A stretch of DNA of 15,551 nt from Krasilnikovozyma curviuscula. Lineage: Eukaryota; Basidiomycota; Tremellomycetes; Cystofilobasidiales; Mrakiaceae. The notes below the pieces were generated by a model. It made no database searches, had not been told where the DNA came from, and worked only from the letters and a program-made list of their open reading frames with translations. The stretch lies in the NCBI GenBank assembly GCA_014825775.1, contig MVAQ01000339.1, positions 1 to 15,551 on the forward strand. Direction: 5' to 3'. A program made the position numbers and the translations under genes. Shown piece after piece: positions 1-9,331 of this stretch; position 1 is the first letter of the stretch, and each line of letters starts with the position of its first letter.

Positions 1-12
1 CTTCGCTGGTCA

Positions 13-1311
13 TCAATAGCTACAGGAATAGACCGAAACTACAGCAACATCACTCTTGCAGAAATATTTCTTATAAGGTTCCATATAAACACCGTCATAA
101 GGACCGTCATGTTCGGATTCGTCAAAATCGAAAACTGATTGGCCGTAAGCACAGTTTTCGTTTTCGAGACCTGGGCAGGACTCGTACACCCCGGAGGTAG
201 AGATCCAGATCTCTCCTTCGATCTGCTCGAAACCCAAGAAGGTACCGGGCTTTGAGAAATATCACTCAGTCATTTGATAGAAGTGAAAATCAGTTTGAAC
301 CAGAATAAAACTCACTAATCGCGGAACTGGATCGTTCATGTTGGTGACGTGCCACGAGTCTGGGATAACGCTGGTGTAGTAGGTTGAGAATTCTGAATTA
401 CCGACTCTTGGAAGACCAAACACTCTGGCTGAGACGCTCAATGAAGCGTCGTTGTACTTGAGGTAGAGAGAGTCCAGAGTTGCGATCGCAGCTGCGCGGT
501 CGATGTGAGATGGAATAAGTCTCCAGCGGTTTCTGTTTGAAGCATGTGGCTTGGCACTTACCACCTAGACTGTGACCCATACAGAGGACATTGGAGGTAC
601 CGTACGTGGATACGCCGCTCTTCACAGCTGAGAGGATGGAAGAGGCGGTGTAGACGAATGTCTCCTGGAAGCCTTTGTGGACTTCGTAAGAGGAATCGAC
701 ACCTGGGAAGTAGGTCTGGTCCAAGGAATCCTTATCAATCTTGACATCCTCAAGGTCGGAGGTGACTAACAAGAGTATGCGAAACGAGTTAGATTAGAGA
801 TGGAGACAAGTGCAGCCGGGCATGGCGACACTCACAAGAAGAGGTGGTGGTTCCTTGGTGAACGACAATGATAGAATTCAAGTTGCTCGAGTAAGCAACA
901 TACCAGTATGGAGTATCAGAGTCATCTCCTCCGTTAGCAATGACGGTGACACCAGTTTCCATGCTGCAAGCATCACCACAAGACCAATCTGCGATGACTG
1001 GGAAGAAATGGATGTCAGAGAAGATGGGGCCTCACAGAGAGTGAGAATAACAGTTCTTACTTGATGGCGAACAGTAAGAAGCACTGGGTGTTGACTTCAG
1101 GTTAGCATCTGAGATAACATACTGAGCTCAGGAATAGAAACCCAACTTACCGGACATATTCAGCATAAGTTCCAATGTCTGACTTCTGAGAGGAAGAGAT
1201 GGTCGAAACTGCTGCATTGTTGTCTCTTTTAAAGACAAGAGGACGACGAGTGGGGAGAGCCAAGGTACCAGAAGCAGCGAATAGAACGGAAAGGGCAGAA
1301 AATACCAACAT
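13..1311 (-). CDS. secreted class 3 (fungal) lipase, 320 aa, six exons
   Basis: Exons by splicing are 1311-1151, 1083-1061, 997-836, 765-562, 491-316 and 249-13; phases agree throughout. The product starts with a hydrophobic signal peptide (about residues 1-18) and a KR site at 28-29 followed by DNN, so Kex2 should yield a mature enzyme of about 291 aa. A SYCSPS/ADWSCGDAC region, the nucleophile elbow GHSLGA (Ser181) and NMNDPVPRL (Asp237) are the usual marks of Lipase_3 triacylglycerol hydrolases and feruloyl-esterase relatives. The family pattern G-Y-x-H-x3-E-x-W-I reads GFEQIEGEIWI here, so the third triad member is Gln251 rather than His. C-terminal cysteines fit the secreted-fold disulfides. 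Exon 2 is only 23 nt. Family is clear; substrate and activity are unknown. The last 22 codons recur exactly at 5796-5876. Confidence 0.9.
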
Positions 1312-1420
1312 TGTCGACGAAATTACAAATCAAAGCAAAGGAAGAAACTAAAACGAAATGAAAGAAACGAGAAAAGCTGCTTGGGTAAGAATCTAAACAA
1401 CCCACCAATCTGTCTACGCC

Positions 1421-1428
1421 CTTTTATA
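1421..1428 (-). promoter_or_regulatory. TATA box of the lipase gene
   Basis: On the minus strand this reads TATAAAAG within GAGGTATAAAAGGGC, about 110 bp upstream of the lipase ATG at 1311. The leader between them is A-rich, and the ATG sits in GTCGACAATG, with A at -3 on the coding strand. It is the clearest core-promoter element in the window and fits a regulated secreted enzyme. Confidence 0.6.
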
Positions 1429-2261
1429 CCTCTCTTACGGATCAGCGCGAACGTTTAGCGCAAAGACCTTCCTGTTGCAATGTGGATTCCTGATATAGCC
1501 TATCAACCTTCACACTTCCTGCTAGACTCGTTTCAAGATATTCAAATGGAAGGCGCCGAAAACGTTCACGGGAACCGCGTGAGACCGAGAAGCAGCTCGC
1601 GTCCAAAATTTGTGCGCAGGCTTTGGCATTCACGATTCAAAGCTCGCACTAGATCGACTCGATGAGATGGTTGTCATGCGGCATCTGATCTCATATTCAT
1701 TACACTATCGAACACCCATGAAGACTTGAGAACGTGTACAAGCTCATTGGTTGCACTTCGAACGTTGCGATATTTTTACTGCGTCACGGAAAGGCACTAG
1801 TGTGGTAGATGAAACCCCTCTTGCTAGAAACCTAAACAGATTCGGGTATTTTTTATCCCGTTCCGAGGCGTAGTAAAACTGGAAATGGTGGTTTTCCTTG
1901 TGATATCTTTCGTGGATGGAACGACAACTTCGCGACCAGTTTGTGGCCCTGTTCAATTTTAAGAACAAAGGCACAAAAAGTAGTATGGATGGGTAAATAT
2001 TGCCCACTGTAGTGGGACTGAACTTATGGCAGTTCACAATCAGCAATAGTTTATCGTCAGCTTGGCTTCACTCGAGTAAACAATGCCCCTTATGCACGAA
2101 GATGCTGATCATGGTTCTACGTTCACGTATATACCTAGCCACTTTAATATAAATCAGATCGTTTCAATATCAGGTCAAAGAAAAATTGTGTGCCCTGCTT
2201 AGGTCTGACTTGGTAGGATGAGCACAGTGAGCTGGTTGGCAGAGTGCGGTTCCGTCGATGT

Positions 2262-2277
2262 CAACTTTCGAAAGTTG
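2262..2277. repeat. 16 bp perfect palindrome CAACTTTCGAAAGTTG
   Basis: The 16 bases are identical on both strands, with no spacer. The site lies about 150 bp downstream of the GTPase stop codon and 950 bp upstream of the lipase ATG. It could be a dimeric transcription-factor site or chance. No function is assigned. Confidence 0.5.
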
Positions 2278-2430
2278 TTGTTCAAACATTGAGACCTTTC
2301 CTCGACATGAAATAATCACTGGAGAACTCTGAAATACCTGCAACTTTTACAACATGAATACATCATTTCAGCATGTAGAGATATGAGTAACAAGGCATTG
2401 ACAGTGAATGAAAAGGTGGATAACGTAAAA

Positions 2431-5065
2431 CTAGTTGATGACTCTAGTGACCACACCTAAACCTTTGGTCTTCCCCTCCCTGAATATTATTTTCCAACCC
2501 TCCTTAATAAACTCTGGAACTCCAACAAACTCGAAAACCACCAGTGCACGATCGCCCGTTCGTAAGACTTTGTTGTCTTTGTCTAAAATGGACACTATTC
2601 GAACAGTCTGTCGTATCGAGCCCGAATGCAGCATAGCTTGGTATTTCTCTTGAATGGTAGTGTTGTGGTAAAGGCAGAGTATACTGGCTTCGAAAGTCTT
2701 GACGGATTTAGGTGGCTGATCATGTTGGGATACTGGGTTTCGAGAACTCTGGTTAGAAACTCAATCATGACAAGGGAACTCAATGAACTCACCTATCACC
2801 ATTCCTTTTCTCACAGCGGTCCGTCGTATCCTTTTCAACGCAAATGATACCGACTGACCGGCCTCAGCAGTCATTACCGGAGCTCGTTTCCTCTGAATAG
2901 TTTTGATAGCTGTGTTGGTGAACTGACCCAGTGAGTCGGGACCAATCAAAACGTTGTCACCTGCTTTCACTCTTCCAGCGTTCAATAGACCGGAGACGAC
3001 CGTTCCGACGAATGGGACCGAGAAGACGTCCGATATCGAGAATTCGAGTGGAGCATCAGGTTCGTATTTGTCTGCGGAGCGGAGCAGGTTCAGGAATGTC
3101 CTCAGGTGGGGTAAACCAACACCAGTTACATTTGAGATCTGAATAACATAATTTGGGTTAGGTCTGACTGGATTCTGAAAATCAGTTTTTGACTGACCTC
3201 GAATACTGGACATAACCTCGAAGAGACGAAGGAGCTGGACAAGGCAACGACATCCGCTGTTGTTTTAACAAACGCAGGTGTTTTCCTGGGAATAGAAGTG
3301 TTAAATTAGTGTGGTACTCTCGCTCCACTACTCGACCGAGTTACGCACCTACACCCCGGAGACTTTAAGATCTTTATCAGCTGTTTACGTGTCGCCTCAA
3401 GGACATGAGGAGGAGCCATATCAATCTAGCAAAGAAAACATGGTCAGCTTCGACCAAGATGTCAGACTATCATGGAATTCACTTTAGTAATTAGCACAAT
3501 GACGGGAACATTGAGCGCCAGGGCCACGGCCAAGTGTTCCTTGGACATTCCAATTAATCCTGCGTTTCCACCGACGAGCAGCAAGACGTAATCTGGTGCA
3601 CCCCCAGTCATTCCCTAACAAGATAAATTCAGTAACTTGTCTTTGATCTCTGAAAGATACGAGAAGAAAAGAAGAGCTCACCTGAAGAGTGGTTTTCAAG
3701 TACCTCTCGTGACCTGCCAAATCGATGAAGGAAACGACTTTGGCCGCTGACTTCAAGATCTCGTCCCACGAAAGCTTTTCTCTTCGTGCAGTAGCGCCAG
3801 AGGAGATGAACCCGTCTTTCTCTTCGGCAGCTGATGAATGCGAGGATGGAATGATAGGCGTGCCTGACGGCGAGAAGCCGAGAATCTGTAAAACACTCAA
3901 ATGAGCTAATCTCTGTCGCGAGTCACATCCGATTTAAGAGCTTACCTCCATGCCTATCGAGCTTGTTCTTCCGGTCTCGATCTATTCAGAAGGCGAAAAG
4001 GTAAATGAACAGGTAAGGAGAATAAGCTAGTTGGACATTGGGCGATGTAAGACGAGAAGTAGTCGGAACCGACCTCATGCTTGTGTCGGAACAAGTTGAC
4101 ACGAGCTTTACCTCTTCCATCATCTAATCCACCTCGAGTCAACACACCCAGCGTCGACGATTTTCCAGAGTCGACATTTCCGCAACATGCGACTCGGACT
4201 TCGATGATTTGTTCAGCTGAGCTTGGAACCAATCGGAGGAGTACATCAGCGTAGGCAGATGGTGAGGTAGCTGAATCAACGATGCTCATCTAAAAACCAT
4301 TGGGACACGGTGGAAAGCTATGAGTCAGCAAAATAGCCAATGTTGTGCTCCTGGATCTTTCGTGACTCACTTCAGCACCGATACCAGCAACAACCTCCTT
4401 CAACCTCTCGACAGCCTTGTTCATCTCATCAGCTCCACCGCTAAACTTGACACCAACGGTACCAATCTCCTCATCAGTAGCCAGACTTCCCTCAGACATA
4501 AACTGCTTCACCAGATCAGGAACAGCACCTAACCTGACCAGCATTTCGCCGTGGGACGATAACAGTGCATCACCCAAGTAGTCTTGTAAGATTGAGGTGG
4601 AGTCATCCGTTGATGGCTGTATTAGTGCGGCCTGAGAAGAGGATTAGAACGTGCATTCAGCATCAGGTCGCGTCAGAAGGTAGCTTCAGGATTGGGTTGA
4701 GCTCACCTGCAAGTCAAATTGAGGCTCCTCTGAATCATGCTTAATATCAGAATCTGTCTTAGTATTCTCCTTGACGATATTGGCCTCTTTCTTCGAGCCT
4801 GCTGCGTAGTCTTTGGATGGGGAAGCTGGAGGAACAGCTGCAGCAGCAGCCGGTGGCCTTCGTCCTTTCTTTAAATCAGCAGCAGCCTGAGCCTCAGCAG
4901 CTAATCGTAGCTGCTCCTTCTCCTTTACTTTGCTATCAGCATTGATTGCCTGTGATTGAAACAAATGGATGGATTCGATTAATCGTTGGGCGATCGTGCC
5001 ACGCATCATGACTACGAGAAGGGACTGACATCGATCTGTTCTTGAAACTTCATCAAGGCAGCCAT
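2431..5065 (-). CDS. GTPBP1: GTPBP1/GTPBP2-family translational GTPase, 646 aa, eleven exons
   Basis: Exons are 5065-5030, 4949-4707, 4631-4371, 4289-4074, 3981-3946, 3885-3682, 3614-3483, 3425-3349, 3285-3198, 3138-2793 and 2732-2431; all phases close. G-domain motifs are in order: G1 GNVDSGKS (217-224), LFRHKHE and GRTSSIGME (switch I region), G3 DLAGHERY (from 319), G4 TKID (375-378), then ISNVTG. Downstream beta-barrel domains carry [23 protein letters not shown] and [10 protein letters not shown], all typical of GTPBP1/2, EF-1A relatives linked to ribosome rescue and mRNA turnover in animals. The N-terminal about 90 residues are charged with an Ala/Pro-rich stretch and are probably disordered. 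Donors include the weaker GTCAGT and GTCGGT. The start at 5065 begins a short 12-codon exon, [12 protein letters not shown]. Family is certain; the fungal role is inferred. Confidence 0.93.
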
Positions 5066-5107
5066 GTTGGGGTGCCTTTCACCCACCTATTGAATAGCTT
5101 TCTCCCC

Positions 5108-5114
5108 CTTTATA
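5108..5114 (-). promoter_or_regulatory. possible TATA element upstream of the GTPase gene
   Basis: The minus strand reads TATAAAG about 43-49 bp before the ATG at 5065. The distance is short for a TATA box with a usual leader, so this is only a candidate. Confidence 0.3.
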
Positions 5115-5522
5115 TGATTGAGTATTGATTGGTAGGTTTATGACTCGCATGTTGGAATCATCTCGAGTACAACAATCGCTCTGTGGCACTGCTCCGGTCT
5201 GAGGTACAAAATTCTGCGAGATGACTAGGTAATAGGGGGGAATCAGAGAGCGAGAAATGAATCATACCACAGTCTCCTGCCCTGACTCGATTTAGCGCAG
5301 CGTCCTGGCATGCCCTTTCTTGACTTCATCTTCTGAAAGCTCAATACCCCCTCGAAGTTTGAGTATTAAATGGAACACAGCTTATCTCAACTTCCTTATT
5401 CCAAGCCTTTCTCTTTTCTGTAACGGCTTCTCAAGCCTCTTAAGAGCTGCGATCATCATAATAACCTATTGGAGGCGCAGACAAAGAAATTGGTTTCGTA
5501 CCTCTGCATCTACATACACTAA

Positions 5523-5808
5523 TCAAAATATGATATTACATTGATAACACACTCCTGAGGAGACCATTGAACTGGTTTCTGGTCTGAGAAGTCTGAAATG
5601 TGGCGCACCAAGGAAGAGCAGTCCTACGACCTTCTGTAGAATGACTGCAGACTGCCATCCCTCCCAAAAGTCAGGCCGCATAAGCTGGTAGTCGTGCGCA
5701 CCAGAGGTTTGTTTGGTATTCTAACTTGCATTAGTGAGTCTTTTGATTAAATGTAGGGTCTACGATAACGGCAACTCGACTGACTTGGGCCATACCTTCG
5801 CTGGTCAT
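5523..5808 (-). CDS. doubtful small spliced frame, 73 aa, unrecognised
   Basis: An ATG at 5808 opens MTSEGMAQ (5808-5785). A GTCAGT donor at 5784 and a well-formed branch-acceptor pair (ACTAATG, then GTTAG ending at 5721) define a 64 nt intron, after which 5720-5523 stays open in phase for 65 more codons to TGA. The product has a hydrophobic stretch (about residues 31-50, with FWEGWQ, VVGLLFLGAPHF) that might be a membrane segment. I recognise no family. Splice variants further downstream are possible, for instance a GTGTGT donor near 5551 joined to an acceptor at CCAATAG near 5470. The start codon and first four codons lie in the 81 bp copy of the lipase end, which weakens the case. It may equally be non-coding intergenic DNA. 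Confidence 0.25.
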
Positions 5809-5876
5809 CAATAGCTACAGGAATAGACCGAAACTACAGCAACATCACTCTTGCAGAAATATTTCTTATAAGGTTC
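5796..5876 (-). pseudogene. exact copy of the lipase 3' end (last 22 codons, stop and 15 bp)
   Basis: These 81 bases are identical to bases 1-81, in the same orientation, 5,795 bp apart. The segment encodes lipase residues 299-320, ending VYSCSY, the TGA stop (5810-5808) and the next 12 bases. Identity stops abruptly at 5876 on the right. On the left the match runs to the window edge, so its true length is unknown. No other part of the lipase is present here, so this fragment cannot make an enzyme. It is either a recent small duplication or an assembly effect. Confidence 0.85.
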
Positions 5877-5911
5877 TGGTTTTGAGTCATCCAAGGACGG
5901 AATAGAAGACG

Positions 5912-6692
5912 ATGGCTTCAATACCGAAGCAGCAGCTGGACATTTCAGAGTTCACTTCGTTATTCGCAAATATTCAAGAGATCATCTCGTCCGAACTTCT
6001 CAATCCATCAGGAAACCTATCAGCTCTAGATACAATCCTACTGCCTTGCATAGCCCAACTGAAACAACTCCAGCGATTGGCGTCGATATCCAACACCTAC
6101 CAGAACGAACTCACCGCTGCCGTCCGATCTGAACTTGCTGAAGACGCACTGAAAAGGGAGAACTTGAGATATGAGAAACAGAGACTAGAAATGGAGATCA
6201 AAAGGTGTCAGGATTTCAATGGGGCAGAGGTCGACTTGAAAAGCAGCGAGGACCGATTCTGGCAGTCGAAACAGGATGCAGCTGCTCAGTCTGGAGAGAA
6301 AGCAGTGACTGTTCTGGAGAACTATGAGGATAATCATGAGCTGATGATGGAGAGACTGCAGTTTGAGTTATCGGATATGAGGGGGTGAGTTTTCTCCTGT
6401 TCCTCTCTTTACTGACCCTAGTATTGACCACTTTTTTTCTTTACCCTCTAGCGTTTCGGAGGAAACTGCTGCTTCTCACTTGCTTGTTCAGAAATTACAG
6501 AAGGACATCAAAGATATCTCGATGAAAGCAACGGCAGCTGACCACGGTCTACTCGATCTGCAGAAGGTAACAGTCCTACCACGTCTCCTTGCCCTAGCAG
6601 CTGCTAACCCCACTCTTCACTTTTCACTTGATCCCCAGACTGTTCTTACGATACAGAAGCAACTCAAAGATGTATTACCACCCAGTGCTTGA
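5912..6692 (+). CDS. THOC5: THOC5/Fmip-like THO complex subunit, 213 aa, three exons
   Basis: Exons are 5912-6384, 6452-6566 and 6639-6692, with introns ending CTCTAG and CCCCAG. The protein is alpha-helical and likely coiled coil. Two blocks match THOC5: ENLRYEKQRLEMEIKRCQDF (about 114-133), equivalent to the family signature L-x-Y-E-x3-L-x2-E-I-x2-C-x-F, and NHELMMERLQFELSDMR (about 141-157), equivalent to the L-x-R-L-x2-E-L segment, followed by a helix ending LKDVLPPS. THO couples transcription to mRNA export in the nucleus. At 213 aa it covers only the N-terminal coiled-coil half of animal THOC5 (about 680 aa) and stops where that domain stops. The ATG at 5912 follows A-rich GAAGACG. The assignment rests on pattern, not on a search. 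Confidence 0.75.
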
Positions 6693-6852
6693 GCTGGTTG
6701 TCGCGAGGCGTGGCGAGTGGTCACCATAGACAAAGGAAAAGCCAAGAAGATAGAGGGAGAATGTAATGGATATATTATGTTGTACTTGACATGACTGCCA
6801 GGAACGAGAGTAATTGAAAATATTTACACGTACCTAAAGAAAAACACGCCAA

Positions 6853-9014
6853 ATGAAATCAACTCAGAATAACCTTCACCCAGATTGGCCCTCGAACATG
6901 TCGTCTTCATCTGGAGGGGCAAAAAAAGCCTTTGAAGATGGGATAACCCACTTTAAGTCAAGACAGTACAAAGAAGCTGTCAAGTGCTTTGACCTGGTGT
7001 GTTCCTCCTCATAAAACGCGGTTCTACTTTTCCTAACTCTGCTCTCTCTTCGTGATGCATAGGCTATTAAAGTCGGTGGTAACAAAGTGCCTATCATTGA
7101 CTCTAGAGCTGCTGCTTTGGAAAAACTGGGGAAGCTCGAAGAGGCTGTTGCTGATGCTGGGAAAGTCATCGAGCTCAATGCCGAATCTGCCAGGGTGAGT
7201 TTCTCGCCTTGTTTGGTTCAGATTCACTTGGAAAGTTGGAAAGGAGCTGACACTAAGGGAGCATGTCAACTTTGGCTCTAGGGATATCTTCGTCGAGCAC
7301 CATTACTAGAAAAACTTGGGAAATTGAAGGAAGCGTTGGCGGACGCGAAGATGATTGTCAAGTTGGACAAGGAGTCTTCTAAGGTGAGGAGCTTCTATCA
7401 TCAATATTATTCGCGAAACTGATCACCAGTTGGCTTTCACAGAGTTACGTGATATCATCTAGAATCCTTGAGAAACTGGGTCGATTTGAACCAGCTTACA
7501 GGATGCTCTGCCTAGCGCTTCCAAAATCGTTACCAGCTGATCAACCGTCACTCAGATCTCGCATCGCCGAACTCAAAGTGCTGAAGGAAGAGGCAGCAGT
7601 CCAAATTACTCGATCTCAAACCAACTGGGTCCAAAATCTTCCTTGGGAGATTCTTCAGCACATCTTCCGACTATGCCACTATCAGTCTCCAGATATTGCT
7701 CTGAAACTTGGCTCAGTGTCCAAATCTTGGAGGAACATGGTATTGGATGATCGAGTGCTGTGGAGCAATCTGCGATTAGGTAAAAAGAGATCAGCGGAGA
7801 AGGCGATTGCGTTCCATTCCAGATCTGGTGGGAGGATCGTTGAATTGAGGATGGTCGACGTCCCAGCTCCAGCACTCAACAAGCTGCTACCAGTTCTGAG
7901 GTCCTCGGTGAAGAGAAATACTGCAGTTGTCACGATTACCGGAGTTAATCATGGTGCCGCAGCCGTTCTGACTGAACACTGGACTAACGCCCTCCAAAGC
8001 GTCAAATCCTACACATTGGCAATGTCCGCAAATCTTCCACAAACTCGCATGATCGACCGAACACCATTGCTTCTATCCCGTGCTGCACCCCTAAAGGAGC
8101 TGCATCTGGCACTCGAGAACTTCTCGCAATTGACGACGCTGGTTGGGATGGAAGACAGGGAAGATATGGAGGCCGCTGCTGGAGGGTACTTGAAGAATGT
8201 TGAGGTAGTGAAGATCACCCACGCAGCTGCTACCAAATCTGGATTTGAAGTTGGTACACCCGCTGTTCCACAAGAGTTTTGGCCATCACTCTTCTCCATC
8301 GCACCAAACATAAAACACATCGAAGCACCTCGCTTCATCTTGGGAATGGGTAACGTCAACGCCCCACCTACCGAAGCATTCATAGCGGAAGAACTCACGA
8401 CTTTAAGCCTTGAAACGTCACCGACCTTAACTTCCTACCTCTCCACATGGCTCAAAACACCCAATATCACAAAACTTCGTTTACCAACTTCTTGTGGCAT
8501 TATCTACGACCTCTATACTCAGTTCCTCTTCCCCAGCAAACCTATTCTCTCAATCACCAGCATCACCTTTCTGGATTTGACGAGAAGTCTCATCACCGAG
8601 TCCAGCTTCTGTGACCACTTGCAATATATGCCCAAATTGGAAACTCTGGTGCTTGCCAATACCAATATTGGGAATCAGCTTGTTGAAACTTTGGTTCTCA
8701 CCGGTAAGACAGAGACCGACAGGTGTCTTGGGCTGCAGCATCTCGATTTGTCGCACTCTTCGGAAGTCACTGGTGGTCCTCTCTGTCGAATGGTCAAGTC
8801 AAGGCTCAGCATCACTCCCTCGAAGGAATCATCATCGGCACCCCAGGCGGAGATGGAATCATCAATGGGCTTTGAGACTGGGGGTCATGGAGGAATGGAT
8901 GTAGTGCAACGCCCTGTGAAGGTTTTGAAGTTGGACGGCTGCGGAAGGATTGAGGACACAGCGATGAGTTGGCTGAAGCTGAAGGTGCCCAAGTTTACTG
9001 CAAAAGCAGTGTAA
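6853..9014 (+). CDS. DIA2: TPR, F-box and leucine-rich-repeat protein, DIA2/Pof3-like, 649 aa
   Basis: Exons are 6853-6996, 7063-7194, 7282-7383 and 7443-9014, all joined in phase 0. Order of domains: about four TPR units (residues 16-155; QYKEAVKCF, KLEEAVADA, KLKEALADA motifs), an F-box (about 190-236; NLPWEILQHIFRLC then SKSWRNMVLDDRVLWSNL), and leucine-rich repeats to the C terminus (LETLVLANTNIG, LQHLDLSHSSEVTG, VLKLDGCGRIEDTAMSWL). This order is that of yeast Dia2 and fission yeast Pof3, substrate receptors of an SCF ubiquitin ligase that acts on the replisome helicase at termination. Exon 3 is exactly 34 codons, the length of one TPR. The first ATG (6853, A at -3) was chosen; Met16 at 6898 is the alternative. 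The leader is short: the upstream gene ends 160 bp away, and a short upstream frame, 6791-6817, lies in it. Confidence 0.87.
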
Positions 9015-9331
9015 TCTTGAGCACCACTATAACACTGAGATGTATTCTAATCGAAGGAAGTAAACTGTCTTCGTGGCTGGAGAGTGTTATGGGTTGTCGC
9101 TTTTCGCAATGATCTCACCGTCGAATGCCCAAAAATAAACGATTTTTCTCCTTAGTCAAACCTGCAATTAAGCTTCCAGACGAAATCACCTTGCGAAGGT
9201 GTTGACCTACAAGAAACCTTCACAAATTGGTAGAGCCACATCGACGGGCTGCCTCCATCGCCGAACCTAGGGCGCCGCCTCATCATCTTTCTCGCCGAAC
9301 TGCATTTTGCTCAAAATCAATTCTGAAAATT
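9015..9331. other. intergenic region between DIA2-like and LPL1-like genes
   Basis: This holds the 3' end of the F-box gene, with an AATAAA at 9134-9139 that may act in polyadenylation, and the promoter of the next gene. Nothing else is evident. Confidence 0.5.

Larger units (their letters stand above)
1312..2430. other. 1.1 kb intergenic region: lipase promoter plus GTPase 3' flank
   Basis: Both flanking genes run on the minus strand, so this gap holds the lipase promoter at its left end and the 3' untranslated region of the GTPase gene at its right end. I saw the TATA box near 1421 and a perfect palindrome at 2262-2277. A 100-codon minus-strand frame at 1744-2046 has no recognisable domain and no supporting splice signals, so I do not call it a gene. 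The gap is longer than the others in the window, which suits a promoter with distal control sites. Confidence 0.6.
5066..5911. other. divergent intergenic region between GTPase and THOC5-like genes
   Basis: The two flanking genes diverge from here, so this region should carry both promoters. It also holds the 81 bp lipase 3'-end copy (5796-5876) and the doubtful small frame (5523-5808). A 74-codon plus-strand frame at 5320-5544 has no recognisable features. Only 35 bp separate the lipase copy from the THOC5-like ATG, so the promoter of that gene must overlap or lie beyond the copied segment. Confidence 0.55.

Noticed and set aside
810..1064. 84-codon plus-strand frame opposite the lipase
   Set aside because: It is antisense to lipase exon 3 and its introns, where the minus strand codes for conserved lipase sequence.
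1853..1870. CGGG...CCCG inverted repeat that might be a zinc-cluster site
   Set aside because: Only four bases per arm around an A/T-rich spacer, expected often by chance.
1744..2046. 100-codon minus-strand open frame in the long intergenic region
   Set aside because: No recognisable domain, signal peptide or splice context; the length is within what chance gives in 1.1 kb.
5320..5544. 74-codon plus-strand open frame
   Set aside because: Low-complexity Ser-rich start and no family resemblance; it also overlaps the opposite-strand candidate only in part and has no supporting signals.
5590..5630. 38 nt intron in the small minus-strand frame (GTCGTA to TTTCAG)
   Set aside because: Shorter than every other intron in the window and lacking a clear branch site.
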